Part shown: positions 1 through 11,392 of the stretch, in pieces
How positions within the stretch are numbered: the first letter of the stretch is position 1
How the letters are laid out: each line of letters starts with the position of its first letter
DNA from: Siphonodentalium dalli
Taxonomy: Eukaryota; Mollusca; Scaphopoda; Gadilida; Siphonodentaliidae
Direction: 5' to 3'
Assembly (NCBI GenBank): GCA_032622095.1
Contig: CP136069.1
Location: forward strand, 14,802,450 to 14,866,449
Length of the DNA stretch: 64,000 nucleotides
The notes under the pieces: model-generated
What the model was told of the DNA's origin: nothing
The model's input: only the letters and a program-made list of their open reading frames with translations
Databases searched by the model: none
Made by a program: the position numbers and the translations under genes

Positions 1-2
1 AC

Positions 3-2783
3 TTCACGAGTTATCAGTATAATGGTACAAGCGTGGTCGATTACATAATATTAACGGATAGATTTCTGCACACAGTAGATTATTTCTGTGTTAAACTACC
101 TTCGGAGTATTCAGACCATTGCCAACTAGCTCTTCACTTTGTGTATCCCTGTTCAACTCCAAGTCACAAAGCTGTAACTACAAAATTTACTTATGAAAAA
201 CAAAAAATTAAACTAAAGTGGAATAGCTTAAGTAAATACAAATCGTGCCATTTAATTAATTCACCTTCCGTGAAGCACGATTTGACTCAGTATCGATTAC
301 GCGCATACTCTGAGGACAAACAGGGAGTAACCGAAGCGTTAGATGATATAATGTGTATTATGAACAAAATAAACAGGCACGCCTGCTCCATGGTTACAGT
401 GAAGAACAGAAATGTACGCAAAAGAAAATGGTTTGATAACAGGTGTAAAGACTTGAAAAAGAGTTTCGACAGTATCGCGAGAGAAATTAGAAATAATCCC
501 TTTGATACAAACATAAGAACCAAATTTTTCATAATAAAAAAATCATATAAGAAGGAATTGAAACGTAAAAGAAGAAAATTCTACGCGGAACTCCATAATA
601 GTTTGGACGAATTGGAAACAGCTGACCCTCAACAATATTGGCGAATTATAGATGACTTAAGAAATAAAAACAATAAACCCTCGGATGATCTGGATGCTGA
701 CACAGCTACTGACTTTTTCAAAAATCTGTACTGCCCTACTGAGCCTAATTCTTCAGGAAGTGGTCCACCAATATGTCGATCTAAAACACCAGACATATCT
801 CTCAATAATGGTCCAATCACTGCGGATGAAATTCTGTCCGCCGCGATTGAGCTTAAAACAAGAAAGGCAGTTGGTCCGGATCAGATTTCGAATGAATTTC
901 TCAAATGTGCAGTACCTCTAATGACTGCCGAATTTGTTAAAACGTTCAACAACATTTTACAATCAGGATATTACCCACCTGAATGGAGTCAGTCTGTTCT
1001 CAGTTTAATACATAAAAAGGGAGCAAAAGACGATCCCAATAATTATCGTGCAATAGCATTGAGCTCGTCAGTAGGGAAACTATTCAATAAAATTATTAAT
1101 CACAGATTAGCAACATTTATCGATGCTAACAACATAATCAGCGAAAACCAATTCGGCTTTTGTACTGGCAAAAGTACAGTCGACAGTGCATTTGTCCTAT
1201 ATGCGTCAATACAGAAATATAAATCATCTAAGAAACCTGTCTATGCAACATTTGTCGATTTTAGGAAAGCTTTTGATACTGTTAATCGACAAATTCTTTT
1301 TAGAAAAATGGAAACAGCTGGCATTTCAGGATTTTCATTGGAAATATTAAAATCACTATACCAGTCAAGCCTTTATAGCACAAATACAAGTAAAGGTATC
1401 GGTCCTTCACATCTCTCCACAATTGGAGTACGCCAAGGGTGTATATTATCGCCCTTACTATTTAAAATATTCATTGATGACATAAAGGACATTTTCGATG
1501 ACAAATGTGAACCGTTACGTATTGGATCTAGCGCGCTCAGTCATTTGCTCTTCGCAGATGACTTAGTTTTGGTCTCTGAGAGTCCAGAAGGACTTCAGCG
1601 ATGTCTAGACAAACTCCAGTCCTTCACGCGACAAAATGCCCTGTCGATAAACACGGAGAAGACGAAATGCTTGATTTTCAGAACGAGGAATCCAAAAGTT
1701 CACCCTCAGTTTTTCCTTGAAGATAATCCCTTGGATCTGGTTAACGAATATACCTATCTCGGAATGACGTTTTCCAGCACAGGAAAATTCACGCAGGCCG
1801 TAAATCATTTGAGTGGTAAAGGACGAAAAGCTCTTTATTCAATATCTCGTGCGTGTGCAAATAAAGCGCCCCTCCCTCTAAAAACTTCCCTTAAACTGTT
1901 TGATAAGTTAATCAAGCCTATACTTCTATATGGCAGTGAATTATGGGCAAGTGAATTAACAATAAAAAATCACGAACGTTATCCGTGTGAGAAACTTCAT
2001 ATCACACATTGCAAACAAATACTTGGAGTCGGTAAATACGCTTCAAACAATGCAGTCAGAGCTGAATTAGGGAGCTACCCGTTATATATTGACGCTTTAT
2101 GTAGAATGGCTTCATATGCGGCTAAAATCTCATCCAGATGTACGAGTGGCATATTAAGTGATGCAATGCGCGAACAGCGCAGCGGGGCAGCTGGGAATTC
2201 GATATTCAAAAATCTGGAGTCATTTGGCTTGACTATACCCTCCGACATTACTAACAACAAGCCTCTAATTAACAAGCTTCTAAAGACATTTAAACGCCAG
2301 CTTCGTGAAAATCAAACTGAAAACTTCAGAGCAAGTATGCGCGATGGTGTTTCAAAAACTGGTAAAAATAAACTAAGAACATATCGACTTTTTAAAAGAG
2401 ATATTGTCCTAGAACCTTATCTTTTAACTACAGCGTCGCTAGCTGACCGCTCAGCATTTACACGTCTAAGAATAAGTAATCATTCTCTTGCCATTGAAAA
2501 GGGTCGTCACGCCCAACCACCGATTCCTTTAGCCAGAAGATTATGTGTTTTGTGTAATGACGAAGCCATCGACGATGAGAGGCATTTCCTAATTGATTGT
2601 CCAACATTTCTTCCTATACGGAATGAACTCATTAAAATTATGGATGACAATTTTATCAATTTTCGATTGATGAGTAGATTGGACCAACTCAAACATATAT
2701 TAGCCAATGACACAGCTGAAATATGCTCCCAAATCTGCAACGTAGTCAAGCGGTTATTCGAGGCCAGATCACAGTTAAACTAG
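3..2783 (+). CDS. Non-LTR retrotransposon ORF2 (endonuclease end + reverse transcriptase), 5' end outside window
   Basis: The protein would nick target DNA and copy its own RNA by target-primed reverse transcription. The frame is open from base 3 with no upstream stop, so the true start lies before the window; the first possible in-window start (33) is a GTG inside the domain. Counting from there, residues 1-29 are the end of an exonuclease/endonuclease/phosphatase domain (VVDYI, then SDH). The RT follows: YRAIALSSSVGKLFNKII near 340, FVDFRKAFDTV near 407, GVRQGCILSPL near 465 and the catalytic FADD near 507, then NTEKTK and YLGMTF. Near 837-857 a C-x2-C, H, C pattern (CVLCN...ERHFLIDC) forms the C-terminal zinc-knuckle-like motif seen in many animal CR1/Jockey-type elements. 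No RNase H motif is visible. The visible frame has no frameshift or internal stop, so the copy may be young. The clade (CR1, L2, Nimb or relative) cannot be fixed by eye. Confidence 0.93.
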   Translation, partial: FTSYQYNGTSVVDYIILTDRFLHTVDYFCVKLPSEYSDHCQLALHFVYPCSTPSHKAVTTKFTYEKQKIKLKWNSLSKYKSCHLINSPSVKHDLTQYRLRAYSEDKQGVTEALDDIMCIMNKINRHACSMVTVKNRNVRKRKWFDNRCKDLKKSFDSIAREIRNNPFDTNIRTKFFIIKKSYKKELKRKRRKFYAELHNSLDELETADPQQYWRIIDDLRNKNNKPSDDLDADTATDFFKNLYCPTEPNSSGSGPPICRSKTPDISLNNGPITADEILSAAIELKTRKAVGPDQISNEFLKCAVPLMTAEFVKTFNNILQSGYYPPEWSQSVLSLIHKKGAKDDPNNYRAIALSSSVGKLFNKIINHRLATFIDANNIISENQFGFCTGKSTVDSAFVLYASIQKYKSSKKPVYATFVDFRKAFDTVNRQILFRKMETAGISGFSLEILKSLYQSSLYSTNTSKGIGPSHLSTIGVRQGCILSPLLFKIFIDDIKDIFDDKCEPLRIGSSALSHLLFADDLVLVSESPEGLQRCLDKLQSFTRQNALSINTEKTKCLIFRTRNPKVHPQFFLEDNPLDLVNEYTYLGMTFSSTGKFTQAVNHLSGKGRKALYSISRACANKAPLPLKTSLKLFDKLIKPILLYGSELWASELTIKNHERYPCEKLHITHCKQILGVGKYASNNAVRAELGSYPLYIDALCRMASYAAKISSRCTSGILSDAMREQRSGAAGNSIFKNLESFGLTIPSDITNNKPLINKLLKTFKRQLRENQTENFRASMRDGVSKTGKNKLRTYRLFKRDIVLEPYLLTTASLADRSAFTRLRISNHSLAIEKGRHAQPPIPLARRLCVLCNDEAIDDERHFLIDCPTFLPIRNELIKIMDDNFINFRLMSRLDQLKHILANDTAEICSQICNVVKRLFEARSQLN

Positions 2784-3017
2784 ACAAATTACGTGTGTTG
2801 AATCATGTAACATAACTCACTCTAGAGATAAGAATATACGCAATTAATGAATATATATATATATATATATTATGATATTATCACTATTATTCAATGTATG
2901 TAATGTCAATATATTGTATGATGTCACATGATACACTGTTAATATTATTATACATGGCAACCTGTCCCTATAATGGGGCGTCTTTTGCTGAATAAATCTA
3001 TCTATCTATCTATCTTG
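2784..3017 (+). repeat. 3' UTR and TCTA tail of the first non-LTR element
   Basis: Non-coding sequence directly follows the RT stop codon. It contains a short (AT)n run near 2851-2870, then ends with AATAAA and about five TCTA repeats (2996-3016). A tetranucleotide tail abutting unrelated sequence is the expected 3' end of a target-primed non-LTR insertion. No target-site duplication can be tested because the 5' end is outside the window. Confidence 0.75.
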
Positions 3018-3950
3018 TAATAAATAGACACTGGCGTCAATATTACCACGAGGCCTAACATTCAGCTTGCGGTAGATGAGGAATGGCACATCGATTAGTG
3101 TCATTGTTCACTATGTTGTACAATGCTCGCTCCCTTTAATGCCATAATTATATAGGTGCCAAGTCACCAAAATGAGAGGCCCACCAGTCTTAAACGAGAA
3201 ATCTGAAATTATAAGATGACCAGCATACCTGAACGTGTTCCCTATTATAGTGAACCCAGTGATTTTTTTTTATTTTATGGAAAGTATCTTTTTCCTATTC
3301 AATTGGTGTTATTTCGAACATATAGCCACTAACCATATCATTAGTTATAAGATGTGTTGGTAAAATAAAAGACGTTATCTTCAAAAAGTTTCATCGCAAT
3401 CAGATTACCAGATCTGAAGATATCCTCGAAAGATATCAGGAGTGGGGGACTTACTTTTTTTAGGCGTTTATATGTTAAGAAAATAATAACGAACACTTAT
3501 TTATAGAGATACAACATTTATTAACAACGAATAAGTCAAAATTTCGATCGGGGACCTGTAAAACGAAAATCGTCGTATTCCTATCAGGGAACCGTGGCTC
3601 AGTAAGTAAAGTGTGTGGCACATAATAGGCGAGCGTAAGCCCCCCGAGGGATTGCAAAGCTTGTTCTATTCCCAACAGCACATTGGTTATGTGAACATTA
3701 TATATGAAATTACTCTATACCGCCGATTGTTACTCATGTTGCCGATGTGCTCCGTTTGCTAAATTTATGAACTAAGACTGCGGCCTAGGTATGTAAATCA
3801 GTCTACCCCCCCCCCCCCCCGGCACCCCAATGACGGTAATCGGTGCACTATCCACTTTATATAATGTGTCTCGACTCATCGGAGGTCCGCGTTCTAATAA
3901 AGGACCACAGGTCCCTGATATAAAATTATTACCCATTGAAGCACCACACT
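3018..3950. other. Unassigned AT-rich stretch with possible tRNA-like patch
   Basis: No coding region is supported. A 15-base C run sits at 3806-3820. At about 3590-3682 the sequence reads GTGGCTCAGTAAGTAAAG, and about 60 bases later TTGTTCTATTCC. These loosely resemble the A and B boxes of a tRNA-derived SINE head, but the match is weak and no second copy was found. Confidence 0.3.
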
Positions 3951-4449
3951 CTTAGAACAATTGTGTATAAATTATACACAATAAGTATTAAATTTTATCT
4001 TAAACAAAGTTGCTGTGTTGAAATGACACATGATATATTTGTCGGTGGAATTTTCTCAACATTGGAAATGAGTGAATGTGTTAGTATATTATAGTTAGAA
4101 GATGAGATATGTTCTATTTGAGACCCAAACCTCGTAAAAGCTACCATATTAACAATTTGGCAGTCGAAAATTATGTGCTGAACAATTATGTGCTGTTCAG
4201 TTTTGACACAAACGCAGAGTAAAAATAAAGAAATTTAAAACTGCTGCGATGTTTTGTTCTATGGCAGCCTTTGCGAGTTTTGTGTCTCAAATAGAACACA
4301 TCACATCTAATACTTTTGATACACTCACATGTTCACTTATATTAAATGTTGAGGAAATTCCACGATCTATATTGTGTCATTTGTACACAATTTTATTTAA
4401 GATAAAATTGAACACATATTGCGTGGAATGTATACACATTTGTTCTAAG
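3951..4449. mobile_element. Foldback MITE with about 200-bp inverted arms
   Basis: Two long arms are imperfect reverse complements. The left arm runs from CTTAGAACAA (3951) to about 4145; the right runs from about 4245 back to TTGTTCTAAG (4449). Shared blocks include TTTTATCTTAAA, GTGGAATTT and TGTTCTATTTGAGAC. The spacer is about 110 bp. Ends flanked by TA (TTA|GAACAA, TTGTTC|TAA) would suit a Tc1/mariner-type TA target, but this is only suggestive. No coding capacity. Confidence 0.7.
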
Positions 4450-4461
4450 CGCGCATGCAGG

Positions 4462-4953
4462 GCTCGTATTCACCAACTGGGTTTATATTCAGGCTGATGG
4501 TTTATACTGGGGGAGGCAAAATTGGAAGCTATATGTGATCAGAGATTGACTATGCACCATGTACATAAACCATTATGAACATGGCGGTACACGTTTGGTT
4601 TATATAAATCACGATAAACTATTGGAGAAGATCGGGGCACAGATACACCACGGCATGATGAAAGGAATAATTCGATTTTCGAAGTTCTCAATTATATCAT
4701 CAAAACTCATTCCGTAGTAACATTCAGTCTGAGTCTCTACACACATAGACCGCCATGCGTGCGGAATGTGTCCAGTTAGTGTTCGCGATTTAGTCGTGAC
4801 TGTTTCTATTGGCAAATGGCAGATCTGACAGATTTAGTCAATCATATCACCGACAGTGTGTGTCGTAGAGGCTAGCGAAGGTACATTGTGTGTTCAGTCG
4901 ATACGAAATAAACTGCCGGTTCATAAATTAAACTCAGTTGGTGAATACGAGCT
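4462..4953. mobile_element. Short TIR element (MITE) next to the foldback MITE
   Basis: The left end GCTCGTATTCACCAACTGG (from 4463) is matched by its reverse complement CAGTTGGTGAATACGAGC ending at 4952. The TIRs are about 25 bp and the unit about 490 bp, with no coding capacity. It starts 13 bp after the preceding MITE. No clear target duplication was found, so the superfamily is unassigned. Confidence 0.6.
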
Positions 4954-5205
4954 TTAGTGTTATGTCTCATTTTCGTCAGCGACCCGTGTAAAGGAATGCC
5001 ATGTTCGTGGTGTTTTTCTCTCCACTTCTCTCGTCAACGGGCGATGAAATAATTTATCGGAAAATATTGGAATTAATAATATGTTAAAATATAGACAACC
5101 CCTCGGTCGAATAAAAAAGAACATATTATTAAATATCAACACAATCACAGATATTAAATGTAGGATATACAGAAACACATAAGGCTGATGCTGAAACTAT
5201 GATGT

Positions 5206-5325
5206 TCAAGTTTACTGATTGCCATGAGAAGTTGACTGGTTGTCATGAGAAGTTGACTGGTTGTCATGAGAAGTTTACTGGTTGCCATGATAAGTTGACT
5301 GGTTGCCATGATAAGGTGAAAACTA
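5206..5325 (+). repeat. 21-bp minisatellite, about 5 copies
   Basis: The unit GAGAAGTTGACTGGTTGTCAT is repeated head-to-tail about five times with one or two substitutions per copy (GTTTACTG, GCCATGAT). Confidence 0.85.
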
Positions 5326-6528
5326 ATATAGTGTAATAGGCCGGGTATTCTGTGAATGCTTTGACATAATTCATTTCAAATTATATGCAGGACTGGCTGG
5401 CGAATAGAGTATGCACATAGTCGACGATTCATCATAACAATAAGGAGACGTGTTTCTGCTTAATCAACGCGTTAGCGAGTTATCTCTCATGTTTTATCGC
5501 GCACTGAGTGGGAAATAGCTTTTTCCAAATGGTACCTCAAGCATTCAACAACTATCAGAAATTTCCAACCTGAGACTTCCCAAAGATGAAAATTCCGGGC
5601 CAAAAGTAAAACACATATGGCGGGGGGCGGTAACAACAAATTTAGCACTAAATACTGGTGTGAAAATAATTTCGATCCATTTTAACGTTTAAAATGTTAA
5701 TTTTAATAAAATGTTGACGAAAGTTGGGTGACCACCACCCCCACCCCGGTCATCGCGTCGTGGGTTAAAAGGTCTAGCTAGAATGACACACTGTTAAAAT
5801 TAATTATACATATACATGTGAGATAAAACAGGTAACTTTTTATCATTTTCGTGTATAATCATTGATTTATATTGCAACAAATACAACGTGTACAATTGTA
5901 TCTGTTTACTGTTGTGCACTATAAATAGGTTTCAACCTGTCAACTTGGCAATATCGCGTTCAAAATCACGTGGTCTCAAGTTGTAATAAAAATGGCGACA
6001 TAACAAAATTGGAGGCATTTCTGCCAATTCATTGATAATAATGTTGGAATATACTACAGTTTATTTGAATTATTTTGGCACATATGGGCCGGGGTAACAA
6101 CGTTTTCGGAACATAATTGGAAATATTCTCGTCAATATACAATTACTGTCCTTTATATATAAGAAATTACTATGTTCATTTCTGTTTATTTATGTTTTCG
6201 CCAATGTTATTTCAACTTGAGATTACGTTATACATATTTGTGATGGCCGCACATGTCGATGGGAGCCAACAATTAATGTCGTTGGAACGAATCTGCTAAA
6301 ATCTGCTGGAAAGGAATTTTGTGTCCATTTCAAGAACAGCACTCTTCTTCGTTGAACTTATTCGATCAAATTATACTATAAATCCTACAATTGAATAAAT
6401 GGAAATAAAATAACAATTCAATATTCCATCAGCGAACGGTTTCTTGGGTTTAGAACCTTAAGGTGATAAAACTATCCGACAAAAGCCTCACCTATATTGT
6501 GAATATGCAAATAGTGTGTCTGTTTTTT
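5326..6528. other. AT-rich stretch, nothing recognised
   Basis: Only short chance open frames are present. No terminal repeats, tandem array or recognisable domain were found. Confidence 0.5.
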
Positions 6529-6529
6529 G

Positions 6530-6911
6530 CGGAATGGGGTCCCCAAGATGGTAAATTTAATGATGCTATCCCGCTCAGCGGGCTATAGTTTCACCAAAGT
6601 TACCATCTGGGTATCTCATTCTGCTTTGGCCTCATCATCTGGGGAGTATCTATAGTCTCAAAATAACATTGTTTTAGTTACATTTTCCATTCTGTGAAGT
6701 TTCTTATCCCATAATTTGCAGATGATAAAATGCATAATCGATGTGACTAATGGGTGAACATCACCTGTCACAACTTCAACTGGGAAACTTCAATCTGATC
6801 CTAGGTCTCCCATAGCAGTTGAGAACTAAGCAGAATGAGGTCCCAAAAAGGGTGAATTTTAATATGCGGGATGGCGTCACTAAATTCACCCTCTGGGGAT
6901 CTCATTCTGCA
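6530..6911. mobile_element. Two related hairpin MITEs
   Basis: Two palindromic units share the termini GCAGAATGAGRTCCC and their reverse complement. Unit 1 (about 6530-6630) pairs GGAATGGGGTCCCCAAGATGGTAA with TTACCATCTGGGTATCTCATTC. Unit 2 (about 6829-6911) pairs GCAGAATGAGGTCCC...GGGTGAATTT with AAATTCACCC...GATCTCATTCTGC. They are separated by about 200 bp and may be the two ends of one larger element or two separate insertions. Confidence 0.6.
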
Positions 6912-6946
6912 AATGACTGACAGAAAATTTGCTCGTTGTTCCTTAA

Positions 6947-7120
6947 CCCTTTACCCAACAAACCGTCCAAAACTGGCCAAATAAAGCTTCAACAGCCTAA
7001 AATATCTTCGGTCTGTCTCAATAAAACCATACAAATATGGATATCATTGGAACCGGCTCCTTGACCACATTGTGATAGTTACAGTTATGCCCTGTGCCAA
7101 TGCATTCTCTTATATATATT
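6947..7120 (-). mobile_element. Truncated copy of the TTAA-flanked MITE
   Basis: Begins after TTAA (6943-6946) with CCCTTTACCCAACA. It matches, in reverse orientation, the right half of the full-length element at 38853-39244, including the blocks GCTTCAACAGCCTAAAATAT and GGATATCATTGGAACCGG. It breaks off inside the first half of the internal palindrome (CCAATGCATTCTCTTATATAT), where unrelated sequence begins. Confidence 0.75.
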
Positions 7121-7134
7121 TGTGGTGATCGCTA

Positions 7135-7510
7135 TCTGGTGGTCAGATAGAACTGGTTGTGGATGTCGGCTTGCTTCTTACTAAAATACCCAGAGGCCGC
7201 TAATGACGGCCATGTGTATCTTCACGGCGCGTCGGTTCATCGTACTTAGGGTAATTGAGTTATCGTCATCTCCCCATGGGTCCTATTAACTCTTCTGGTT
7301 TCGGTAGTTTTTCTAGGCGAGACATCTGGTCTTGCTAATCCTCAAGACCGTTGGTTTACTCCACAAATCATTTCCCTATGTTATTGCATGGACGCTCGCT
7401 AATTCGATTTGGTGCTCAGTACTTGCGATCTAGATGTGGTCAACAGCGGCGCTGATATGTGTGGTAATCGAGCGCCCCTCTGACTTAGAGGGTTGTCTTG
7501 GCACAAATTA
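7135..7510 (+). repeat. Dispersed repeat R1, copy 1
   Basis: About 370 bp is highly similar and collinear with 32726-33178, for example GTGGTCAGATAGAACTGGTT, TCTAGGCGAGACATCTGGTC and ATCTAGATGTGGTCAACAGC. Copy 2 carries a few short extra segments. No ORF and no terminal repeats were seen, so the repeat class is unknown. Confidence 0.85.
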
Positions 7511-7519
7511 GGGGCTGGT

Positions 7520-7650
7520 TGTTATTGTTATTTAACGGAATTCTGAGTTGGTCATTCGCAAAACCAATATATTTTATATTCTACAATTACATTCTTGGGT
7601 TTATAATATATGATCTTGAGAGCGTTACCATTTCTGACATTGGTTCTCTT
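7520..7650 (+). repeat. Dispersed repeat R2, copy 1
   Basis: The segment around AATTCTGAGTTGGTCATTCG, AATATATTTTATATTCTA and GATCTTGAGAGCGTTACC recurs at about 24980-25110 and, partially, at 24578-24625, 25130-25200 and 28295-28385. Family unknown; no coding sequence. Confidence 0.75.
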
Positions 7651-7985
7651 GTTTTAACAGATTGAAAATTTCTGACAATTATCCGCGCTTCCACTGTGCG
7701 TTACTCGTATTTTGATACTTTTTCAACTCAAAGCAAACGCCAGCCTGATCGCAGCGGAGTGTGACAGTGGTATGAGCAGACCGCATTTCAAAGTGGGATC
7801 GTACTGTAAACCTGCTGTAAACGCCGGAAGAACGCCATGTATAACGATTGGGCGTAAAGCGAGCGCCAGAGTCGCAGTGGCAGCACAATGTGGACGTTCT
7901 ATGAGCGGGAACCAGTCCATAACACCCCATGACAGCGCAGAAAGAGCGCAATAAGTTTTGGACAGAGCCTCATTGAGCGTATTAA

Positions 7986-9492
7986 GGGCGCGTACACATG
8001 GCCAGCAAGAAAATATCAGGTATGCCCCATGTGACTTAGTTGACCAATGAATTAAATAATACCGGAAAATATCCGACAAAGGCAGCGCGCTGATATTTTA
8101 TCGCCAATTGGTGATATGTGTTGACCTTGATAGGTGGCCATCGGTATCCGTTAACTAATCTCGCAGGGATATGATCGTAACAATTCAAGCACTCGAGGTA
8201 TGATCCATCAATAGTATTGTCTGTTTCAACATACTACGTATTTCCATTTTATATTGGTTGTCAGAACCGCTGATGTATTATATATACATGTATATGCGTG
8301 TGTACAGAGACGTGGCGACAGGGGGGTTTGGGTGTGTCTCACCACCCCCAACTTTGGTCAATATTTTCAACAGTTGGGCATTTCATACCTGCCAAAACAT
8401 TAGTTGGAAATTGCACACCAACAATAGGTTGAAAACGTTCTTGTAGTTTGATTTTAAAAACAATTCTTGGGGGAATTAATTGTTTTTGGACCAATATTTG
8501 CATATTTTCCTATTTTGTTAAAATTTTTGGTCTGAAATGGTCATCAGTTGGAAACTTTCCAACCTCAGGGGGTGACAGGTTGGAAATTTCCAACACTTTG
8601 AAAGTTTGTGTCCTGGTTCCTCCCCCGTGGCCAGTCAAAAGTTAAAAACTGCTAGTTAATTTAAGAAAACAATATTGTCATACATTTGGTCAACATTGTC
8701 ATTGGAATTGTCATCAGATGTAAATTTTCCAACCTATGTGGAGTGTCAGGTTTGAAATTTCCAACACTTGGAATGATTGAGGCTAGTCTAGATGGTATGA
8801 TGTTGCGTTTTTCTTGTTCAGATTACAAAATGTTCGCACACCGGGCAGAACCATGGTCTAATATTAAGCCTAAGAGCACTGAGGTGCAAGGGGGTGCAAA
8901 TGGAATTATGGAAAACTTGTGTTTGGTCTGATTCGGATTCAAGAGGGGGGGGGGTGCAGTTAGAATTTTCCAAGGTGGACACCCTCGAACGGAAACACTC
9001 TGCGTATATGGGGATGCTTTATAATTTGGTACCTCATATGCATGCCTTGATTTAGTTGTTTTACTTTAGTTTGGACTGTATGCATAGATGAACCAAACCA
9101 AAATTTTGACCAAAAGTAGGAAGATGTGCAACTAATTACACTGGTTGGAATATCAAGTAAAGAGAACATACATCAGAGCTCACCGCGTCCCTAAGCACAC
9201 ATCCCTTCTCCAACGACGAGGGCGCGTTCCTTTCTCGTTAAAATAGGTGGCATTTTAAATTGTCCATAACACTTTACAACTATATGAATATTCGATATGG
9301 ACTATAGGTTGTTTGTCCGCAGTAATTCACTTCAACAAACACGACTAACACTAGTCACATTGAGCTCAATCAACGTCAACTAACCCGCCGCTTTCTCACG
9401 GGCGTAATCTTTGCAGCAAGAAAATATCAGAGTACAACTGTACTTGATATTTTCTTGCAGATATTTTCTTGCTGCTTCATGTGTACGCGCCC
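7986..9492. mobile_element. Harbinger-like non-autonomous element with TAA target duplication
   Basis: The left end GGGCGCGTACACATG (7986-8000) is matched by CATGTGTACGCGCCC ending at 9492. The inverted similarity continues inward through CAGCAAGAAAATATC. TAA flanks both sides (7983-7985 and 9493-9495). A 3-bp TWA duplication and a GGG-starting TIR are typical of PIF/Harbinger elements. The 1.5 kb interior has no transposase and includes the duplicated block listed separately. Near the right end the AGCAAGAAAATATC motif occurs three times in alternating orientation. Confidence 0.72.
8540..8800 (+). repeat. Internal direct duplication of about 160 bp
   Basis: Two blocks share the order TCATCAG, GGAAA/TAAATTTTCCAACCT, GTGTCAGGTT and GAAATTTCCAACACTT, at about 8542-8600 and 8700-8775. 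They lie inside the Harbinger-like element and look like an old duplication. Confidence 0.5.
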
Positions 9493-9495
9493 TAA

Positions 9496-10345
9496 GGAAG
9501 GGAAAGGCACGTAGTGAGAATTTGATTAAGCTTACTGTAGTCGCAAAGGACAAGATTAATTTCTTGCTGCGACCACGAGACGCTAATATGTGCTCTTGCT
9601 ACGTCCACATAACGATCACGTCGCTCGCTTGGCGCTTTGCTTTGCGCTGTCACGGCGACAGTACTACGTCCTGGTCAGAACGCCGAGCCTCTGCGCTTGT
9701 TTTGTGCATGCATAAAACAAGCGCGGCGCTCTGGCACCTATGGGCGACCATGGAGATCCTCGCCCGTTGTAGCCAGTGTCCACTGCGTCACCAATCGGTT
9801 CTTGGATACCTTAGTGCGTTTAGGTGGGCACTTTGATACTTTTTCAGCGAAATGAGAGCGCCGGTCTGAGTGTGACCGGGGCTTTAGCCGCGTTACGTGG
9901 CTTTAGAATGAGATTTCGACAATAATACATTGAATGCATATCTTGGCTCTTGAAAACTTTTTTTTTTCTGTTTGATACACAAATATCTAAAAGGCAATAT
10001 TGGTTTTGTAAAATTAGCTTACAACCACAAAGACATATTGGAGGTCTCCCATCGTCACAATGTTTCAACATCAACCTGGAGATTTGTTTTCGTTAATACA
10101 CAAATATTAATACACAGTGACAAGAAAACACACAATTGTCAATGTTATACAAAATGTTATACAATTATTGAAGGGAGACCCTAATTATTGACTACGGGCA
10201 CCCCTAGATCTTGCCATTAATATCTACTCTCTGGCTACGCCCGTATATAAATCATATTCCACCTGCTGAAACCTGATGCTCTGACAGGTAAGTTTATCAT
10301 ATTAAAAACAATACAGGTCAAACATTTCTTAGTTAATATTGTTCA
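9496..10345. other. Unassigned stretch, partly repeat-like
   Basis: At about 9833-9890 a block (TTTGATACTTTTTCAGCGAA, then GGTCTGAGTGTGACCGGGGC) resembles 7710-7775, suggesting ends of an unclassified DNA element. Open frames here (9411-9836 and 9637-9855) overlap the Harbinger-like right end and show no recognisable domain. The rest is featureless. Confidence 0.4.
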
Positions 10346-10349
10346 TTAA

Positions 10350-10615
10350 ACCTTTCATGATGGGACCTACGCTGGTGAAGCATTAACATCCGTGTGCCAG
10401 GGAATTATCTTATATAAAAGAGAATGCACTGGCTCACACGTAAAAGGTAGATATTGTTAGGTATTCTCTGTTATATGCGAGGCTCCTTATTGGAGACTCG
10501 CATATGTAAGATAATGAATTGGCACAGGGTTTTTTTTTCTAAATGTCAGGAAGCTACAGTCATGTAAGTGTTAAACAATATAGTTCACAGTAAGTGAAGG
10601 TCCCATCTTGAGAAT
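10350..10615. mobile_element. MITE carrying the palindromic module
   Basis: The termini pair CTTTCATGATGGGACCT (left) with AGGTCCCATCTTGAG (right). Inside are diverged copies of the about 72-bp palindrome, best preserved as TATGCGAGGCTCC ... GGAGACTCGCATATGTAAG at about 10474-10510. The element is older or more diverged than the other palindrome carriers. The target duplication is unclear. Confidence 0.55.
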
Positions 10616-10747
10616 TTATATTTAGGTAACCTCGGTTAGCTGATTCTGCTTTGCGTCGCTGAATTACAGGATTATTGGATTTTCTCCCGGGTAATCAATT
10701 CAATATTTATTGTGGTAATTCGCACCCTTCTTGTAGAGTTATAATGA

Positions 10748-10872
10748 CATACTTAGCGACTTTATCTGTATAGTATAGACTAATTAAGTATTAAAGAGTG
10801 TTGTAGTCACGTGACTTTATCTGTATAGTATAGACTAATTAATTATTAAAGAGTGCTGTAGTCACGCGACTT
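10748..10872 (+). repeat. Two-copy tandem duplication (about 63 bp)
   Basis: GACTTTATCTGTATAGTATA is followed by GACTAATTAA and AAGAGTGTTGTAGTCACG, then repeated with a few substitutions immediately downstream. Confidence 0.8.
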
Positions 10873-11392
10873 CATCGCGAAATTGTCAGCTTTATATTTT
10901 CTAAATTATATCCGAGAAATACCCTAGCATGGTGTAATTTCTTATAAAATCCAAATGTTTCACGAATCGCTCACATTTAAATCTCAAGTGTATGAGTGAT
11001 TATACCTCCCCCCGTTTATGTGCGACCCACAAATTTTATAACGTCACGAAAAGTACCCCGCCAGTTAAAGCTGCAGTACACCTAATACGTTTGTGCGTGT
11101 TGACCTCGCTGAACAATGTTTCGTGTCACGTTACGTGTTACGTTATGGGGTGTAATGTTATGTATATTACGTGATGACCTCGATGAACAGTGGTGAGCCT
11201 CGCCCTGAATTATGTTCCTAATAGTTGTATTACCTTATATTATGTTGAAGGGATATATTGCACTCAGTTTGTGAATGTCAAAAAGACACAATGCACACAG
11301 TGTGTGAATATTAAAGGGAGACAATACGCTCGCTCGTGAATGTTAAAGGGACGGCACTCTCGGTATGAGAATGTACCAGCTATAAGAAAGCT

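Noticed and set aside
7679-8079. Overlapping frames of 80-118 codons on both strands
   Set aside because: Open on both strands at once, spanning the edge of the Harbinger-like element; looks like repeat sequence rather than a gene.
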